Shown here: positions 25,547-33,921 of the stretch, piece after piece
Layout of the letters: each line of letters opens with the position of its first letter
Numbering within the stretch: position 1 is the stretch's first letter
From: Pararoseomonas baculiformis
GTDB taxonomy: Bacteria > Pseudomonadota > Alphaproteobacteria > Acetobacterales > Acetobacteraceae
DNA: 64,000 bases
NCBI RefSeq assembly: GCF_017813395.1
Contig: NZ_JAGIZB010000009.1
Coordinates: 62,001 to 126,000, forward strand
Direction of reading: 5' to 3'
Notes under the pieces: generated by a model
Database searches by the model: none
The model's input: the letters and a program-made list of their open reading frames with translations, nothing else
What the model was told of the DNA's origin: nothing
Position numbers and translations under genes: made by a program

Positions 25547-25808
25547 GGTCCTGCTCTGGCGGTCTGTCCCGGGGAGAGGAAGAAGGAATTCTTCCTCTCC
25601 CCGGACCCCTCACCATCATCTTTTTCTAGAAGTTTGGAAAAGTTCGGCTGACGGCGCGCCTCGGGTCCATGACCCGAGGCGACTGCAGAGGCAGGATGAG
25701 ACCTCTGAAACCCCGTGTTGCACCGTATCCGCGGCAGCCAGACGGGGTTCCAAGGGCCTCAGGCCCTTGGCGGGTGAGGTCCGGAGAGGGCAGAGCCCTC
25801 TCCGGGAA
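25547..25808 (+). repeat. multi-hairpin intergenic repeat, copy 3
   Basis: This roughly 262-bp element lies between the convergent racemase-like gene (ends 25536) and acyl-CoA ligase gene (ends 25817). H1 (25569-25604), H3 and H5 are as in copies 1 and 2, and H4 is absent. H2 (25657-25681) has the stem CGCCTCGGGT/ACCCGAGGCG, a compensatory C:G to G:C change against the other copies. The interior AACCCCGT/ACGGGGTT stem is best here, enclosing the conserved 24-nt loop at 25718-25741. Confidence 0.92.
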
Positions 25809-25816
25809 GCAACCCA

Positions 25817-27910
25817 TCAATCCCGCAGCGTCACAACCGCATCCAGCACCAAGGCGCCCTCCCCTTCCGCCCCGGCGCGCACCGGGTTGATCTCGATCTC
25901 CTCGAAATCCTCGGGACGCGCCTCCACCAGGGCCGAAAGCGCCGCCATGGCCCGGCACAGCGCGTCCAGGTCGCAGGGCGCGGCGCCTCGCAATCCTTCC
26001 AGCAGCGGGAAGCCGCGCAATTCCCGCAGCATCCGCCCGGCCTCCGCCGCATCCACAGGCAGAAGGCGATGCGCCACGTCGCGCAGCAGTTCCACATGGA
26101 TGCCGCCCAGCCCGCAGGTCATCACATGGCCCAGCACCGGATCGCGCGAGACGGAAAGCAGGATCTCCGTCCCGCCCGGTGGCGCCATGCGCTCCACCAG
26201 CGCCCCCTCGATCCGGGCTTCGGGGTGATGGCGCGCGCCAGCCTCGGTCACGGCCGCGAAGGCCGCCTCCACCGCCGACGCGTCGCGCAGCCCCAGCACC
26301 ACGCCGCCAATATCGGATTTGTGCAGGATATCGGGGCTGGCGATCTTCAAGGCCACGGGGAAGCCCATCCGCGCGGCCACGGCCGCGGCATCCGCGCCGC
26401 TGCGGGCCAGCACGCCGTCCGGCACGGCCAGCCCGGCCTGCCGGAGCATCGCCTTGCCCTCGGCCTCGGAGAGGGTGCGCAGCGGCGTCTCCGGCAGGCC
26501 GGCGCCGAGCCCGGCCGGCATGGTGCCGGGCCGCCAGGCGCCATGGTCGACGAAGCGGCGGAAGGCCTTGGCGGCGTTGCGGAGGCTGCGCATCGGCACC
26601 ATCCCGGCCTCGGCGAAGCAGCGATAGGCGGCGCCCGTCCGCTCGCTCATCCACACCGGCACCAGCGGGGTCTGCGTATGCCCCTGCGCCGCCACCATCC
26701 GTTGCGCCACGGTGTGGGAGACGGGGCCGTAATCCAGCGGCATGGGCATCATGACCAGGGACACGGCGGGATCATTCGCCACCACCGCCAGCGTCTCCTC
26801 GATCACGCCGGGATTGGTCAGCGTCACCGTCGTCGTGTCCACCGGATTGCCCAGCGCGGCATAGGAAGGCAGCCGCGCGGCCAGCGCCTCCGTGGTTTCC
26901 GGCGCCAGTTCGGCGAGCACCAGCCCGGCCTGCCCCACCATGTCGGCCGCCAGTGCGCAGGCGCCGCCGGAAGAGCCGAATACCGCGATCCGTTCGCCGC
27001 CACGCGGCCGTCCGCGCGCCAGCAGGGAGGCGACGTCCACCAGCTCGTCGATATCGTCCACCTCGATGATGCCGAGCTGCCGGAAGGCCGCGCTGTTCAC
27101 CGCCGCCGAGCCTGTGAGGGATGCCGTGTGCGAGGCCGCGGCGCGCATCCCGTATTCCGACCGCCCGACCTTCAGCGCCACGACCGGCTTTCCCGCCTCC
27201 GCCGCCGCCCGGGCGGCGGCCAGGAAGCGCGGGCCATCCTTGATTCCCTCCAGGATGGTGCCGATCACCGTCACGTCCGGCGCGCCGGCCATGTAGTGGA
27301 TGAAGTCGGCGACCTGCAGGTCCACCTCATTGCCGGTGGAGCACCAGAGGGCGAAGCCTGTCCCGCGCTCCATGGATTGCAGCAGGTTGCGCCCGAGCCC
27401 GCCGCCCTGCGTGGCCAGCCCGATCGGCCCGCGCCGCAGGTCATTCGCGAATGCGGGGGAAAAGGTGAAGCCCAGGCGCTTGTTGATGTTGGTCACGCCC
27501 GGGCAGTTCGGACCGTAGAGGCGCATGCCGCTTGCCTCCGCCAGCGCGCGCATCTCCGCCTCCGCCGCGCGCCCCTCATCGCCCGTCTCGCCGAAGCCGG
27601 AGGTGAGGATGACGCAGAACTTCACCCCCAGCGCGGCGCAGTCCCGCAGCGCCTCCATCACCCCCGCCGCCGGCACCGCGATCACGGCCAGCTCCGGCAC
27701 CGCGGGCAGTTCCGCCACCCGCCTGAAGCAGCGCATGCCGCGGATTTCCGGCCGCGTGGCATTCACCAGATGCAGCGTGCCCCCGAAATCCGAATGGTCC
27801 AGGACATTCGCGAGCGTCCGGCCGCCGACGCTCGCCTCCCGCTCCGAAGCGCCGACCAGCACGACGGAGCGCGGGTCGAAAAGCGGGGTGAGATCCGAGA
27901 ATTCCCTCAT
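25817..27910 (-). CDS. acetate--CoA ligase (ADP-forming) family protein
   Basis: A 697-residue fused alpha-beta ligase of the ADP-forming acyl-CoA synthetase superfamily. It activates a carboxylic acid to its CoA ester with ATP through a phosphohistidine. Domains in order: CoA-binding Rossmann (about 8-135, VVLVGASEREASVGG), two succinyl-CoA-ligase-like domains (about 150-450, with ASHTASLTGS carrying the phospho-His candidate), and a C-terminal ATP-grasp (about 480-690, VALKIASPDILHKSDIGGV and EIEINPVRAG). It overlaps the acyl-CoA dehydrogenase gene by 4 nt (ATGA), so the two are translationally coupled. The substrate is probably the same acid whose CoA ester the dehydrogenase oxidises. Confidence 0.88.
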   Translation of the reverse strand: MREFSDLTPLFDPRSVVLVGASEREASVGGRTLANVLDHSDFGGTLHLVNATRPEIRGMRCFRRVAELPAVPELAVIAVPAAGVMEALRDCAALGVKFCVILTSGFGETGDEGRAAEAEMRALAEASGMRLYGPNCPGVTNINKRLGFTFSPAFANDLRRGPIGLATQGGGLGRNLLQSMERGTGFALWCSTGNEVDLQVADFIHYMAGAPDVTVIGTILEGIKDGPRFLAAARAAAEAGKPVVALKVGRSEYGMRAAASHTASLTGSAAVNSAAFRQLGIIEVDDIDELVDVASLLARGRPRGGERIAVFGSSGGACALAADMVGQAGLVLAELAPETTEALAARLPSYAALGNPVDTTTVTLTNPGVIEETLAVVANDPAVSLVMMPMPLDYGPVSHTVAQRMVAAQGHTQTPLVPVWMSERTGAAYRCFAEAGMVPMRSLRNAAKAFRRFVDHGAWRPGTMPAGLGAGLPETPLRTLSEAEGKAMLRQAGLAVPDGVLARSGADAAAVAARMGFPVALKIASPDILHKSDIGGVVLGLRDASAVEAAFAAVTEAGARHHPEARIEGALVERMAPPGGTEILLSVSRDPVLGHVMTCGLGGIHVELLRDVAHRLLPVDAAEAGRMLRELRGFPLLEGLRGAAPCDLDALCRAMAALSALVEARPEDFEEIEINPVRAGAEGEGALVLDAVVTLRD

Positions 27911-29055
27911 GTCAGCGCCGAAAGCCCGAGGATCTCGCGCCCCGCGATGAGGGTCTGGATCTCCGTCGTCCCCTCCGGGATCATGCCGCCGCGCGTGTCG
28001 CGGAAGATCCGCTCGATCGGGTAGTCGGTGGAATAGCCGAGCCCCCCATGCACCTGAAGCGCCATATTCGCCACCTCATGCGCCGCCTCGGTCGCATAGA
28101 GCTTGGCGATGGAGCATTCGGTGCGCGCGTCCCGCCCGCGATCCAGCGCCGTGGCCGCGTTGTAGGACAGGGCACGCGCGGCCTCCGTCCGGATGGTCAT
28201 GTCCACGATATGCTTCTGGATCAGCTGGAAGCTGCCGATCGGCTTGCCGAACTGCTTGCGCGTCCTCGCATACTCGACGGAGAGGTCCAGCGCCGCCTGG
28301 GCCGCGCCGACCGCGCCCATGGCAATGTTCACCCGCGCCGCGTTCAGCCCCTTCAGCACGTTCCTGAAGGCGCCGCCCTCCTCGCCCAACAGGTTCTCGC
28401 GCGGGATCGACACGTCGCTGAAGCCCAGCTCCGCCGTGCCGGTGCAGCGCAGCACCATCGTGTCCAGCGGGCGCACATCGTAGTTCGCCACCTCCCGCTC
28501 CACGATGAAGGCGGAGAGCTGGCCGTCACAGGTCTCGCTGAAGGTCCGGGCAATGACGATGGCGAAATCCGCGTTCGCGCCATTGGTGATCCACATCTTC
28601 CGGCCATTCAGGACATAGCTGTCCCCGCGCCGGTCCGCCCGCATCTGCACGCCGGCGGCGTTGGAGCCTGTATCGGGCTCGGTCAGGCCGAAGCAGGCCC
28701 GGCGCGTGTTCTCCAGCAGTGGCTTGAGGAAGCGTTCCTTCTGCTCCGCCGTGCCGAAGGCGTGCAGCCGGTTGATCGCGCCGTTGGTGATGTTCACCAG
28801 GGTGCGCAGCGACATCCAGTAGTAGCCGGTCTGCTCCAGCAGCATTCCCCAGGTGACGTAGTCCAGCCCGAAGCCGCCATCCTCCTCGGGCAGGCGCCCG
28901 CCGAGATAGCCGAACTCCCGCATGGCCCCGAGCAGCTCGAAGGGAAAGCTCTTCGCCGCCTCGTGCCGGTTGATCACCGGCGCCACCTCGCGTTCCATGA
29001 AGCGCCGCACATTGTCGCGCAGCAGTTCCTGCTCGGGGGAAAGGTCAACCGCCAT
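27907..29055 (-). CDS. acyl-CoA dehydrogenase
   Basis: A 382-residue FAD enzyme that introduces the alpha-beta double bond into an acyl-CoA and passes electrons to ETF. Family signatures are CFGLTEPDTGSNAAGVQ (about 130-146), KMWITNGANADFAIV (about 162-176) and a C-terminal QVHGGLGYSTDYPIERIFRD, with a typical YARTRKQFGKPI. The catalytic base position is not certain by eye. I chose the ATG at 29055 (MAVDLSPEQELLRDNVRRFM) because the family begins there. It is the first gene of a two-gene operon with the ligase. Its promoter carries the palindrome described at 29166-29194. Confidence 0.92.
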   Translation of the reverse strand: MAVDLSPEQELLRDNVRRFMEREVAPVINRHEAAKSFPFELLGAMREFGYLGGRLPEEDGGFGLDYVTWGMLLEQTGYYWMSLRTLVNITNGAINRLHAFGTAEQKERFLKPLLENTRRACFGLTEPDTGSNAAGVQMRADRRGDSYVLNGRKMWITNGANADFAIVIARTFSETCDGQLSAFIVEREVANYDVRPLDTMVLRCTGTAELGFSDVSIPRENLLGEEGGAFRNVLKGLNAARVNIAMGAVGAAQAALDLSVEYARTRKQFGKPIGSFQLIQKHIVDMTIRTEAARALSYNAATALDRGRDARTECSIAKLYATEAAHEVANMALQVHGGLGYSTDYPIERIFRDTRGGMIPEGTTEIQTLIAGREILGLSALT

Positions 29056-29165
29056 GCCGGCGTCTCCCCTGGATGCCGGTCCCCGGCCCGTGGATGCGCA
29101 GCGCCATGGCCATTCCCCTCCCGCCGCCCGGCGTTCCCCGCCGTGGCGCCTCATCTGGTGAAGTC

Positions 29166-29194
29166 ATGGTAGCAATGGTGACTTTCAAGTCAAC
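29166..29194 (-). promoter_or_regulatory. promoter with TetR-type operator for the dehydrogenase-ligase operon
   Basis: Read on the minus strand, TTGACT (29193-29188), a 16-nt spacer and TACCAT (29171-29166) form a good sigma-70-type promoter. A 14-bp palindrome, TGACTTTCAAGTCA, lies within 29178-29194 and overlaps the -35. The same arrangement occurs at 31882-31910. The site lies in the divergent gap between the dehydrogenase and the IclR gene, so IclR could bind nearby as well. Confidence 0.72.
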
Positions 29195-29311
29195 AAGATG
29201 CCCGGCGGGTCTTGCCGTGGTTCTTCCGGCGCCCGCTCTGGAATCCCGGCCCGGCCTCCTCTAACGCCTGCCGCCAAGGGCCTGGCGCCCGCCCACAAAC
29301 CTGGGGTCCCG

Positions 29312-30064
29312 ATGCCGACCACCGTCCCGGCGACGCTGCGCACCCTCGCCGTTTTCGAGACTTTCGCCCGCGAGCAGCGCGAATTGTCGAATGCCGAGCT
29401 CGCCCGACTGATCGGCCTGCCCGAGAGCAGCACCTCGGACCTGCTGCACACGCTGCACGAGGCCGGATATCTCCTGCGCACCGTGCGTTCGCGCCGCTTC
29501 TACCCCACACGGCGTTTGCTGGAGCTGGCCCGCCAATCCGCCGAGCGCGACCCCCTCGCCACCTTCGGGGCCGAGGCGATCGCCACGCTGAGCGAGCGGA
29601 CCGGCGAGACCGCCATCTGCGGCCGCCCCGATGGCGCGCGCGTGCAGGTTGTGGGGGTGCAGGAAGGGAGCCATCCGCTGCGCTACATGCTCCGGCCCGG
29701 GGAGCGCCTGGCGCTTCATGCCTCGGCCATGGGCAAGGCCCTGCTGGCGCTGATGCCGCCTGCGGAGACGCGCCGCCTGATCCGCGCCCGCCCGCTCCGC
29801 CAGCTCGCCTCGCGCACCATCACGGATGCCGACGCGCTGGAGGCGGAGGTCGAGGCCGTGCGCGAGCGCGGCTGGGCCTGGGTGGCCGATGAGGCGGGCG
29901 AGGGCGTGGCGGCCATCGCCATTGCCGGATTGGTGGGGGACGAGCCCCTGGCCGTTTCCCTCGCCGGCCCCACAGGCCGGCTTGAGGGAAGCCGCAGGGC
30001 TTATCTCACCATCCTGGAGGAGATCCGGCCCCTTCTGTTCGGCCCCGCCCCCGGTTCCGGTTGA
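29312..30064 (+). CDS. IclR-family transcription regulator
   Basis: A 250-residue regulator. The N-terminal winged helix (about 5-65) contains LRTLAVFETFAREQRELSNA and LPESSTSDLLHTLHEAGYL. The effector domain (about 80-245) contains the IclR signature around LHASAMGKALLA and the later RERGWAWVADEAGEGVAAIA. IclR proteins bind small aromatic or organic acids and often control the divergent catabolic operon, here the acyl-CoA dehydrogenase and ligase. I chose ATG 29312 (MPTTVPATLRTLAVF) rather than an upstream in-frame start that would add a Pro/Ala-rich stretch. Confidence 0.88.
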   Translation: MPTTVPATLRTLAVFETFAREQRELSNAELARLIGLPESSTSDLLHTLHEAGYLLRTVRSRRFYPTRRLLELARQSAERDPLATFGAEAIATLSERTGETAICGRPDGARVQVVGVQEGSHPLRYMLRPGERLALHASAMGKALLALMPPAETRRLIRARPLRQLASRTITDADALEAEVEAVRERGWAWVADEAGEGVAAIAIAGLVGDEPLAVSLAGPTGRLEGSRRAYLTILEEIRPLLFGPAPGSG

Positions 30065-30146
30065 TTCCCCGCCTTCCTCCGATATGCTGAAGTGACCTTC
30101 GGGTAACTGGAGGAAACGGGCGGGAAACGCCTGCAGAGGAGGAAAC

Positions 30147-31121
30147 ATGCGGATCACCCGAAGGACGCTCGCCCTGGGGCTCGCGGCGCTGGGCACGCGC
30201 GGCGCCCGGGCCCAGGGCGCCTATCCCAATCGCCCCGTCACATGGATCGTGCCCTTCACCCCGGCCGGCATCACCGATGTCAACTCGCGCCTCTTCGCCC
30301 GCAAGCTGGCCGCGCGGCTTGGCCAGAACGTCATCATCGACAACCGTCCCGGCGCGGGCGGCACACTGGGCACGGAGCTGGGCGCGCGCGCCGCGCCCGA
30401 TGGCTACACGATGGTGTATGGAACCCAGGGCACGCTCGCGACCGCCCCGGCCCTGTTCCGCCGCCTGCCCTATGATCCGCTGCGCAGCTTCACCCCGATC
30501 CAGGGGCTGTTTGAGACCTCGCTTGTCCTTGTCACCCATCCGGCGCGCCCCTACCGCAACGTGGCGGAGCTGGTGGCCTATGCGAAGGCCAATCCAGGCC
30601 GGGTGAACTTCGGCACGGCCGGCGTGGGCACCGGCACGCATCTCACCGCCGTGCTGTTCCAGACGGTCGCTGGAATCCAGATGACCCATGTGCCCTATCC
30701 CGGCAGCGGCCCGGCGCTGACGGACCTGATCGCGGGCACCACGGACATCATGTTCGACTATGCGGTGGCGACGCGCGACCATATCGAGGGCAACCGGCTG
30801 CGGCCGCTGGCCGTGACCGCGAAGGAACGCATCCCCGCCCTGCCGGATGTTCCCACCGTCGCCGAGATCGGCATGCCCTCGGCCGTCGCGGCCGCCTGGT
30901 CCGGAATCCTGCTCCCCGCGGGCTGCCCGCCCGAGGTGGTGGAGAAGCTGGCGGTGGAATGTGCCGCCACCATGCAGGATGCGGAGATCCGCCGGAACGC
31001 GGAGATGAATGGCAGCCGCCCCATGGCGGAGCTGAACCGCGCATCCTTCGCCCGCTTCATCGAGGAGGAGATCCCGCGCTGGGGGGAGATCGTCCGCCAC
31101 TCCGGCGCCCAGCCGGCCTGA
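30147..31121 (+). CDS. Bug-family (tripartite tricarboxylate) substrate-binding protein
   Basis: A 324-residue periplasmic binding protein with a Tat-like leader (RITRRTLALGLAALGTRGARAQ). The family motifs are present: YPNRPVTWIVPFTPAGITDVNSRLFA, IIDNRPGAGGTLGTELGARAAPDGYT and GTHLTAVLFQTVAGIQMTHVPYPGSGPALTDLIAG. Bug proteins capture carboxylates, and many are orphan receptors with no TctA/TctB membrane genes nearby, as here. AGGAGGAAAC precedes the ATG. It follows the IclR gene in the same direction by 82 nt and is convergent with the TetR gene. Confidence 0.9.
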   Translation: MRITRRTLALGLAALGTRGARAQGAYPNRPVTWIVPFTPAGITDVNSRLFARKLAARLGQNVIIDNRPGAGGTLGTELGARAAPDGYTMVYGTQGTLATAPALFRRLPYDPLRSFTPIQGLFETSLVLVTHPARPYRNVAELVAYAKANPGRVNFGTAGVGTGTHLTAVLFQTVAGIQMTHVPYPGSGPALTDLIAGTTDIMFDYAVATRDHIEGNRLRPLAVTAKERIPALPDVPTVAEIGMPSAVAAAWSGILLPAGCPPEVVEKLAVECAATMQDAEIRRNAEMNGSRPMAELNRASFARFIEEEIPRWGEIVRHSGAQPA

Positions 31122-31155
31122 GCCAGGCCCCGTCCGGTGCCCGCGCCGCGGCGGC

Positions 31156-31806
31156 TCAGCCCCGCGGCAGCGGTGCCCGGATGCCGTTCAGGACGAAATG
31201 CGCGAAGGTCTCGCCGATCTCGCGCCCGGTCAGCGGCCCGTCCGGCATGTACCAGCGGGCGATGTGGTTGATCGCCCCCATGAAGAAGGCCACCACCAGC
31301 TTCGGGTCCCCCGCCGCCAGCGTGCCCGCATCCATGGCTGCCTGGACCATGCCCCGCAGCGCCCGGTCCGCCTCCCGCATGCGCGCGCGGATCGGGTCGG
31401 CATATTCGGGGGGCAGGGAGGTCACGGGCTCCGCCAGCACGGCGTAGGAGCCCAGCTCGCTCGTGACCAGCTCGATGTAATGCACGATATAGAGGCGCAG
31501 CCGCTCCAGCGGGTCCTCCGTGCCGGAAAAGGCCATGTCGCGTGCGCGGGCGCCCGCATCGAAGGCGATGGTCTTCGCCTCGAACAGGATTTCGTGCTTG
31601 GTGCGGACATAGCGGTAGAGCGCGGGCTTGGTGACGCCCAGCGCCTCCGCGATCTCCTCCAGCGAGGTGTTGTGGAAGCCGCGCCGCCCGAAGGCGCGCG
31701 CCGCCTCGCGCACCAGCGCGCGCCGCTTGATCTCGAACTGTGCCTCGCGCGCGGGCACGGCATCGGCCCAGCGCGCGGGTTTCTTCAGGCCCGCCGAACG
31801 ACTCAT
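31156..31806 (-). CDS. TetR-family transcription regulator
   Basis: A 216-residue repressor-type protein. The N-terminal helix-turn-helix (about 35-75) reads ALVREAARAFGRRGFHNTSL then EEIAEALGVTKPALYRYVRTKHEI. The C-terminal ligand domain is helical. The N-terminus is like TetR regulators of acyl-CoA and steroid catabolism (the KstR2 type), but that is a resemblance only. I chose ATG 31806, which has GGAAGG just before it; a longer frame would run into the operator. The gene is divergent from the Bug/beta-oxidation cluster. The palindrome in that gap recurs before the dehydrogenase-ligase operon, so this protein is the prime candidate to bind both. Confidence 0.88.
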   Translation of the reverse strand: MSRSAGLKKPARWADAVPAREAQFEIKRRALVREAARAFGRRGFHNTSLEEIAEALGVTKPALYRYVRTKHEILFEAKTIAFDAGARARDMAFSGTEDPLERLRLYIVHYIELVTSELGSYAVLAEPVTSLPPEYADPIRARMREADRALRGMVQAAMDAGTLAAGDPKLVVAFFMGAINHIARWYMPDGPLTGREIGETFAHFVLNGIRAPLPRG

Positions 31807-31881
31807 CTCGCCTTCCCGCTTTCCGCCATGTGACCGCCCCGCGCCCCGAGTGCAAGCCGCGCGGCGATCCCGTTCAAGATA

Positions 31882-31910
31882 GTTGACTCCAAAGTCACTT
31901 ATCATACCAT
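31882..31910 (+). promoter_or_regulatory. promoter with TetR-type operator for the beta-oxidation cluster
   Basis: TTGACT (31883-31888), 16 nt, then TACCAT (31905-31910). The palindrome TGACT-CCAA-AGTCA within 31882-31898 covers the -35. The 17-bp site differs from the one at 29178-29194 (read on the opposite strand) only in its three central bases, and the -10 hexamer is identical. It lies between the TetR gene and the cluster starting at 31971. Confidence 0.75.
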
Positions 31911-31970
31911 AGGGTCACAATAACGAAGCAACGCCGCGGCGACCGGAGCCGCGGGCGAGGAGGAACGCCC

Positions 31971-32957
31971 TTGCTCATCCCGCGCCGTGCGGCCCTGGCA
32001 TGCCTTGCCAGCGCCCCGCTCGCCCGCCCGGCCCTGGCCCAGAGCCAGCCCCAGCCCGGCTGGTCCCCCACACAGCCCGTCCGCGCCGTCTGCGGCTCCT
32101 CGCCCGGCAGCATCACGGACCTGATCGCGCGCGTGGTGCAGCCCGGCCTCGCCCAGCGCCTGGGCCAGACCGTGGTGGTGGACAACCGCCCCGGCGCCGG
32201 CGGCAACATCGCCGGCGAGTTCCTCGCCCGCGCCGCGCCGGACGGCCACACCATCATGGTGGTCTCCGGCGGCATCATGACCCTGAACCCGCATCTCTAC
32301 CGGGAAATGCCCTTCAACCCGGCGCGGGACATCAAGCTGGTTTCCCGCATCACCGCCGGCGGCTTCCTCCTCGCCGTTCCCGCCTCGATCGGCGTGACCG
32401 ATGTGGACGGGCTGATCGCCCATCTCCGCCGCAAGGGAGAGGCGGCGAATTACGGCTCCCCCGGCATCGGCTTCGCCATGCATGTGGGCACCGAGGTGTT
32501 CCTGAACGCCACCGGGCTGAAGGTCACGCATGTGCCCTATCGCGGCAGCGCGGCCGCCATCAATGCGCTGCTCGCGGGCGAGGTGGACTTCCTCTTCGAC
32601 AGCCGCGGCCCTCTCCTGTCTGGGCTGCAATCGGGCAAGCTGCGGGTGATCGCCAATGGCGGCACGCTGCCCGATCTCGTCTACCCGGACCTGCCGCGGC
32701 TCTCCGACCGCTTCCCGGATGTGGTGGTGCAGAGCTGGACGGCCATCGCCGCGCCCGGCGGCATCCCCGACCCCATCCTCCGCCGGCTCGATGACGCCAT
32801 GCGCGCCACCTTGCAGGACCCGGAGGTGGTGGAACGGCTGCGTGCCATCGGCAACGGCCCCGCCTATCTCGGCCCCGAGGCCCTGGCCGCCTTCTTCGCC
32901 GAGGAACGCGCCCGCGCCGCGAGGGGCGTGGAGCTGGCCCGGATCACGCCGCAATGA
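31971..32957 (+). CDS. Bug-family substrate-binding protein, first gene of the cluster
   Basis: A 328-residue periplasmic receptor starting at a TTG that is preceded by GAGGAGGAA at 5-nt spacing, which makes this start convincing. A signal peptide (RRAALACLASAPLARPALAQ) is followed by the family motifs SSPGSITDLIARVVQPGLAQ, VVVDNRPGAGGNIAGEFLARAAPDGHT and VTHVPYRGSAAAINALLAGEVDFLF. The ligand is probably an organic acid, inferred from the downstream acyl-CoA genes. The gene overlaps the next Bug gene by 4 nt and is the first gene behind the operator promoter at 31882. Confidence 0.9.
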   Translation: MLIPRRAALACLASAPLARPALAQSQPQPGWSPTQPVRAVCGSSPGSITDLIARVVQPGLAQRLGQTVVVDNRPGAGGNIAGEFLARAAPDGHTIMVVSGGIMTLNPHLYREMPFNPARDIKLVSRITAGGFLLAVPASIGVTDVDGLIAHLRRKGEAANYGSPGIGFAMHVGTEVFLNATGLKVTHVPYRGSAAAINALLAGEVDFLFDSRGPLLSGLQSGKLRVIANGGTLPDLVYPDLPRLSDRFPDVVVQSWTAIAAPGGIPDPILRRLDDAMRATLQDPEVVERLRAIGNGPAYLGPEALAAFFAEERARAARGVELARITPQ

Positions 32958-33916
32958 ACCTCCCGCGCCGCACCCTTCTCGCCGCCACGCTCGCCATGCC
33001 GGGGCTGGCCCGCGCGCAATCCTTTCCCACGCGCCCCATCCGCCTGCTGGTCGGCTTCGCGCCCGGTGGCGCCACCGATATCGTCGCGCGCCTGCTGCAG
33101 CCATTGCTGGGCGAGGCGCTGGGACAATCCGTCATCGTGGAGAACCGTTCCGGCGCCGGCGGCATGGTGGCAACAGACTTTCTTGTCCGCGCTGAGCCGG
33201 ATGGCCACACGCTGATGGTCGCCAGCCCTGGCCAGCTGGTGGTGAACCCGCTGCTGGACCGCAATTCCAGCTTCGACGCCGCGCGCGACATCACCCCGAT
33301 CGGGCAGGTGACCAGCAGCCCGCTGGTGCTCGTCGTGCCCGCTGCCTCCCCCTATCGCGATGCGCGCGCGCTGATCGAGGCGATCCGCGCGAGGCCGGGC
33401 GTGATGAACTACGGCTCGGCCGGCGTCGGCAGCTCCATGCATATCGCGGGGGAGATGCTGAAGGCCCATGGCGCGCTCAGCACCGAGCATGTCCCCTATC
33501 GCGGCAGCGGCCCGGCGGTGACGGATCTCGTGGCCGGCAAGATCGATTTCATGATCGACAGCGTCTCCACCACCGCGACCCATATCCGCAACGGCGTGCT
33601 GCGCGCCCTGGCTGTGACGGGCGAGGAACCCTGGCCCGAATTTCCCGATGCCGTGCCCCTGCGCAGCATCGTGCCGGATGTGGTCCTCACCACCTGGCTC
33701 GGCCTCGTCGGGCCGGCGAAGCTTCCGCCCGCGATCCTCGCACGGCTTTCCGATGTGCTGCGCGACGTGGTGCGCAGCCCGGTCTTCACCGCGCGGCTGA
33801 AGGAGCTGGGCAGCCAGGCCTACTGGGCCGGACCGCAGGATTTCGCCGCCTTTCTCGCCACCGAACGGCAGCGCGCGGCCGATGTGATCCGCCGCGCCCA
33901 GATCCGCCAGGAGTAG
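32954..33916 (+). CDS. Bug-family substrate-binding protein, second gene of the cluster
   Basis: A 320-residue periplasmic receptor with a signal peptide (NLPRRTLLAATLAMPGLARAQ). Family motifs are FPTRPIRLLVGFAPGGATDIVARLL, VIVENRSGAGGMVATDFLVRAEPDGHT and EHVPYRGSGPAVTDLVAGKIDFM. It is clearly different from its neighbour in sequence, so it is not a recent tandem duplicate. Its ATG overlaps the preceding stop (ATGA). Two Bug proteins in one operon may bind related substrates such as an acid and its oxidised form. No membrane TctAB components are seen. Confidence 0.9.
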   Translation: MNLPRRTLLAATLAMPGLARAQSFPTRPIRLLVGFAPGGATDIVARLLQPLLGEALGQSVIVENRSGAGGMVATDFLVRAEPDGHTLMVASPGQLVVNPLLDRNSSFDAARDITPIGQVTSSPLVLVVPAASPYRDARALIEAIRARPGVMNYGSAGVGSSMHIAGEMLKAHGALSTEHVPYRGSGPAVTDLVAGKIDFMIDSVSTTATHIRNGVLRALAVTGEEPWPEFPDAVPLRSIVPDVVLTTWLGLVGPAKLPPAILARLSDVLRDVVRSPVFTARLKELGSQAYWAGPQDFAAFLATERQRAADVIRRAQIRQE

Positions 33917-33921
33917 ACGCG

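Noticed and set aside
30092-30108. Possible third TetR site upstream of the first Bug gene
   Set aside because: GTGACCTTCGGGTAACT matches the 17-bp site at only 11 positions and breaks the AGTCA half, so it is too weak to claim.
31971-33916. Tandem duplication of Bug genes
   Set aside because: The two adjacent proteins share only family motifs and differ elsewhere, so they are old paralogues, not a recent duplication.
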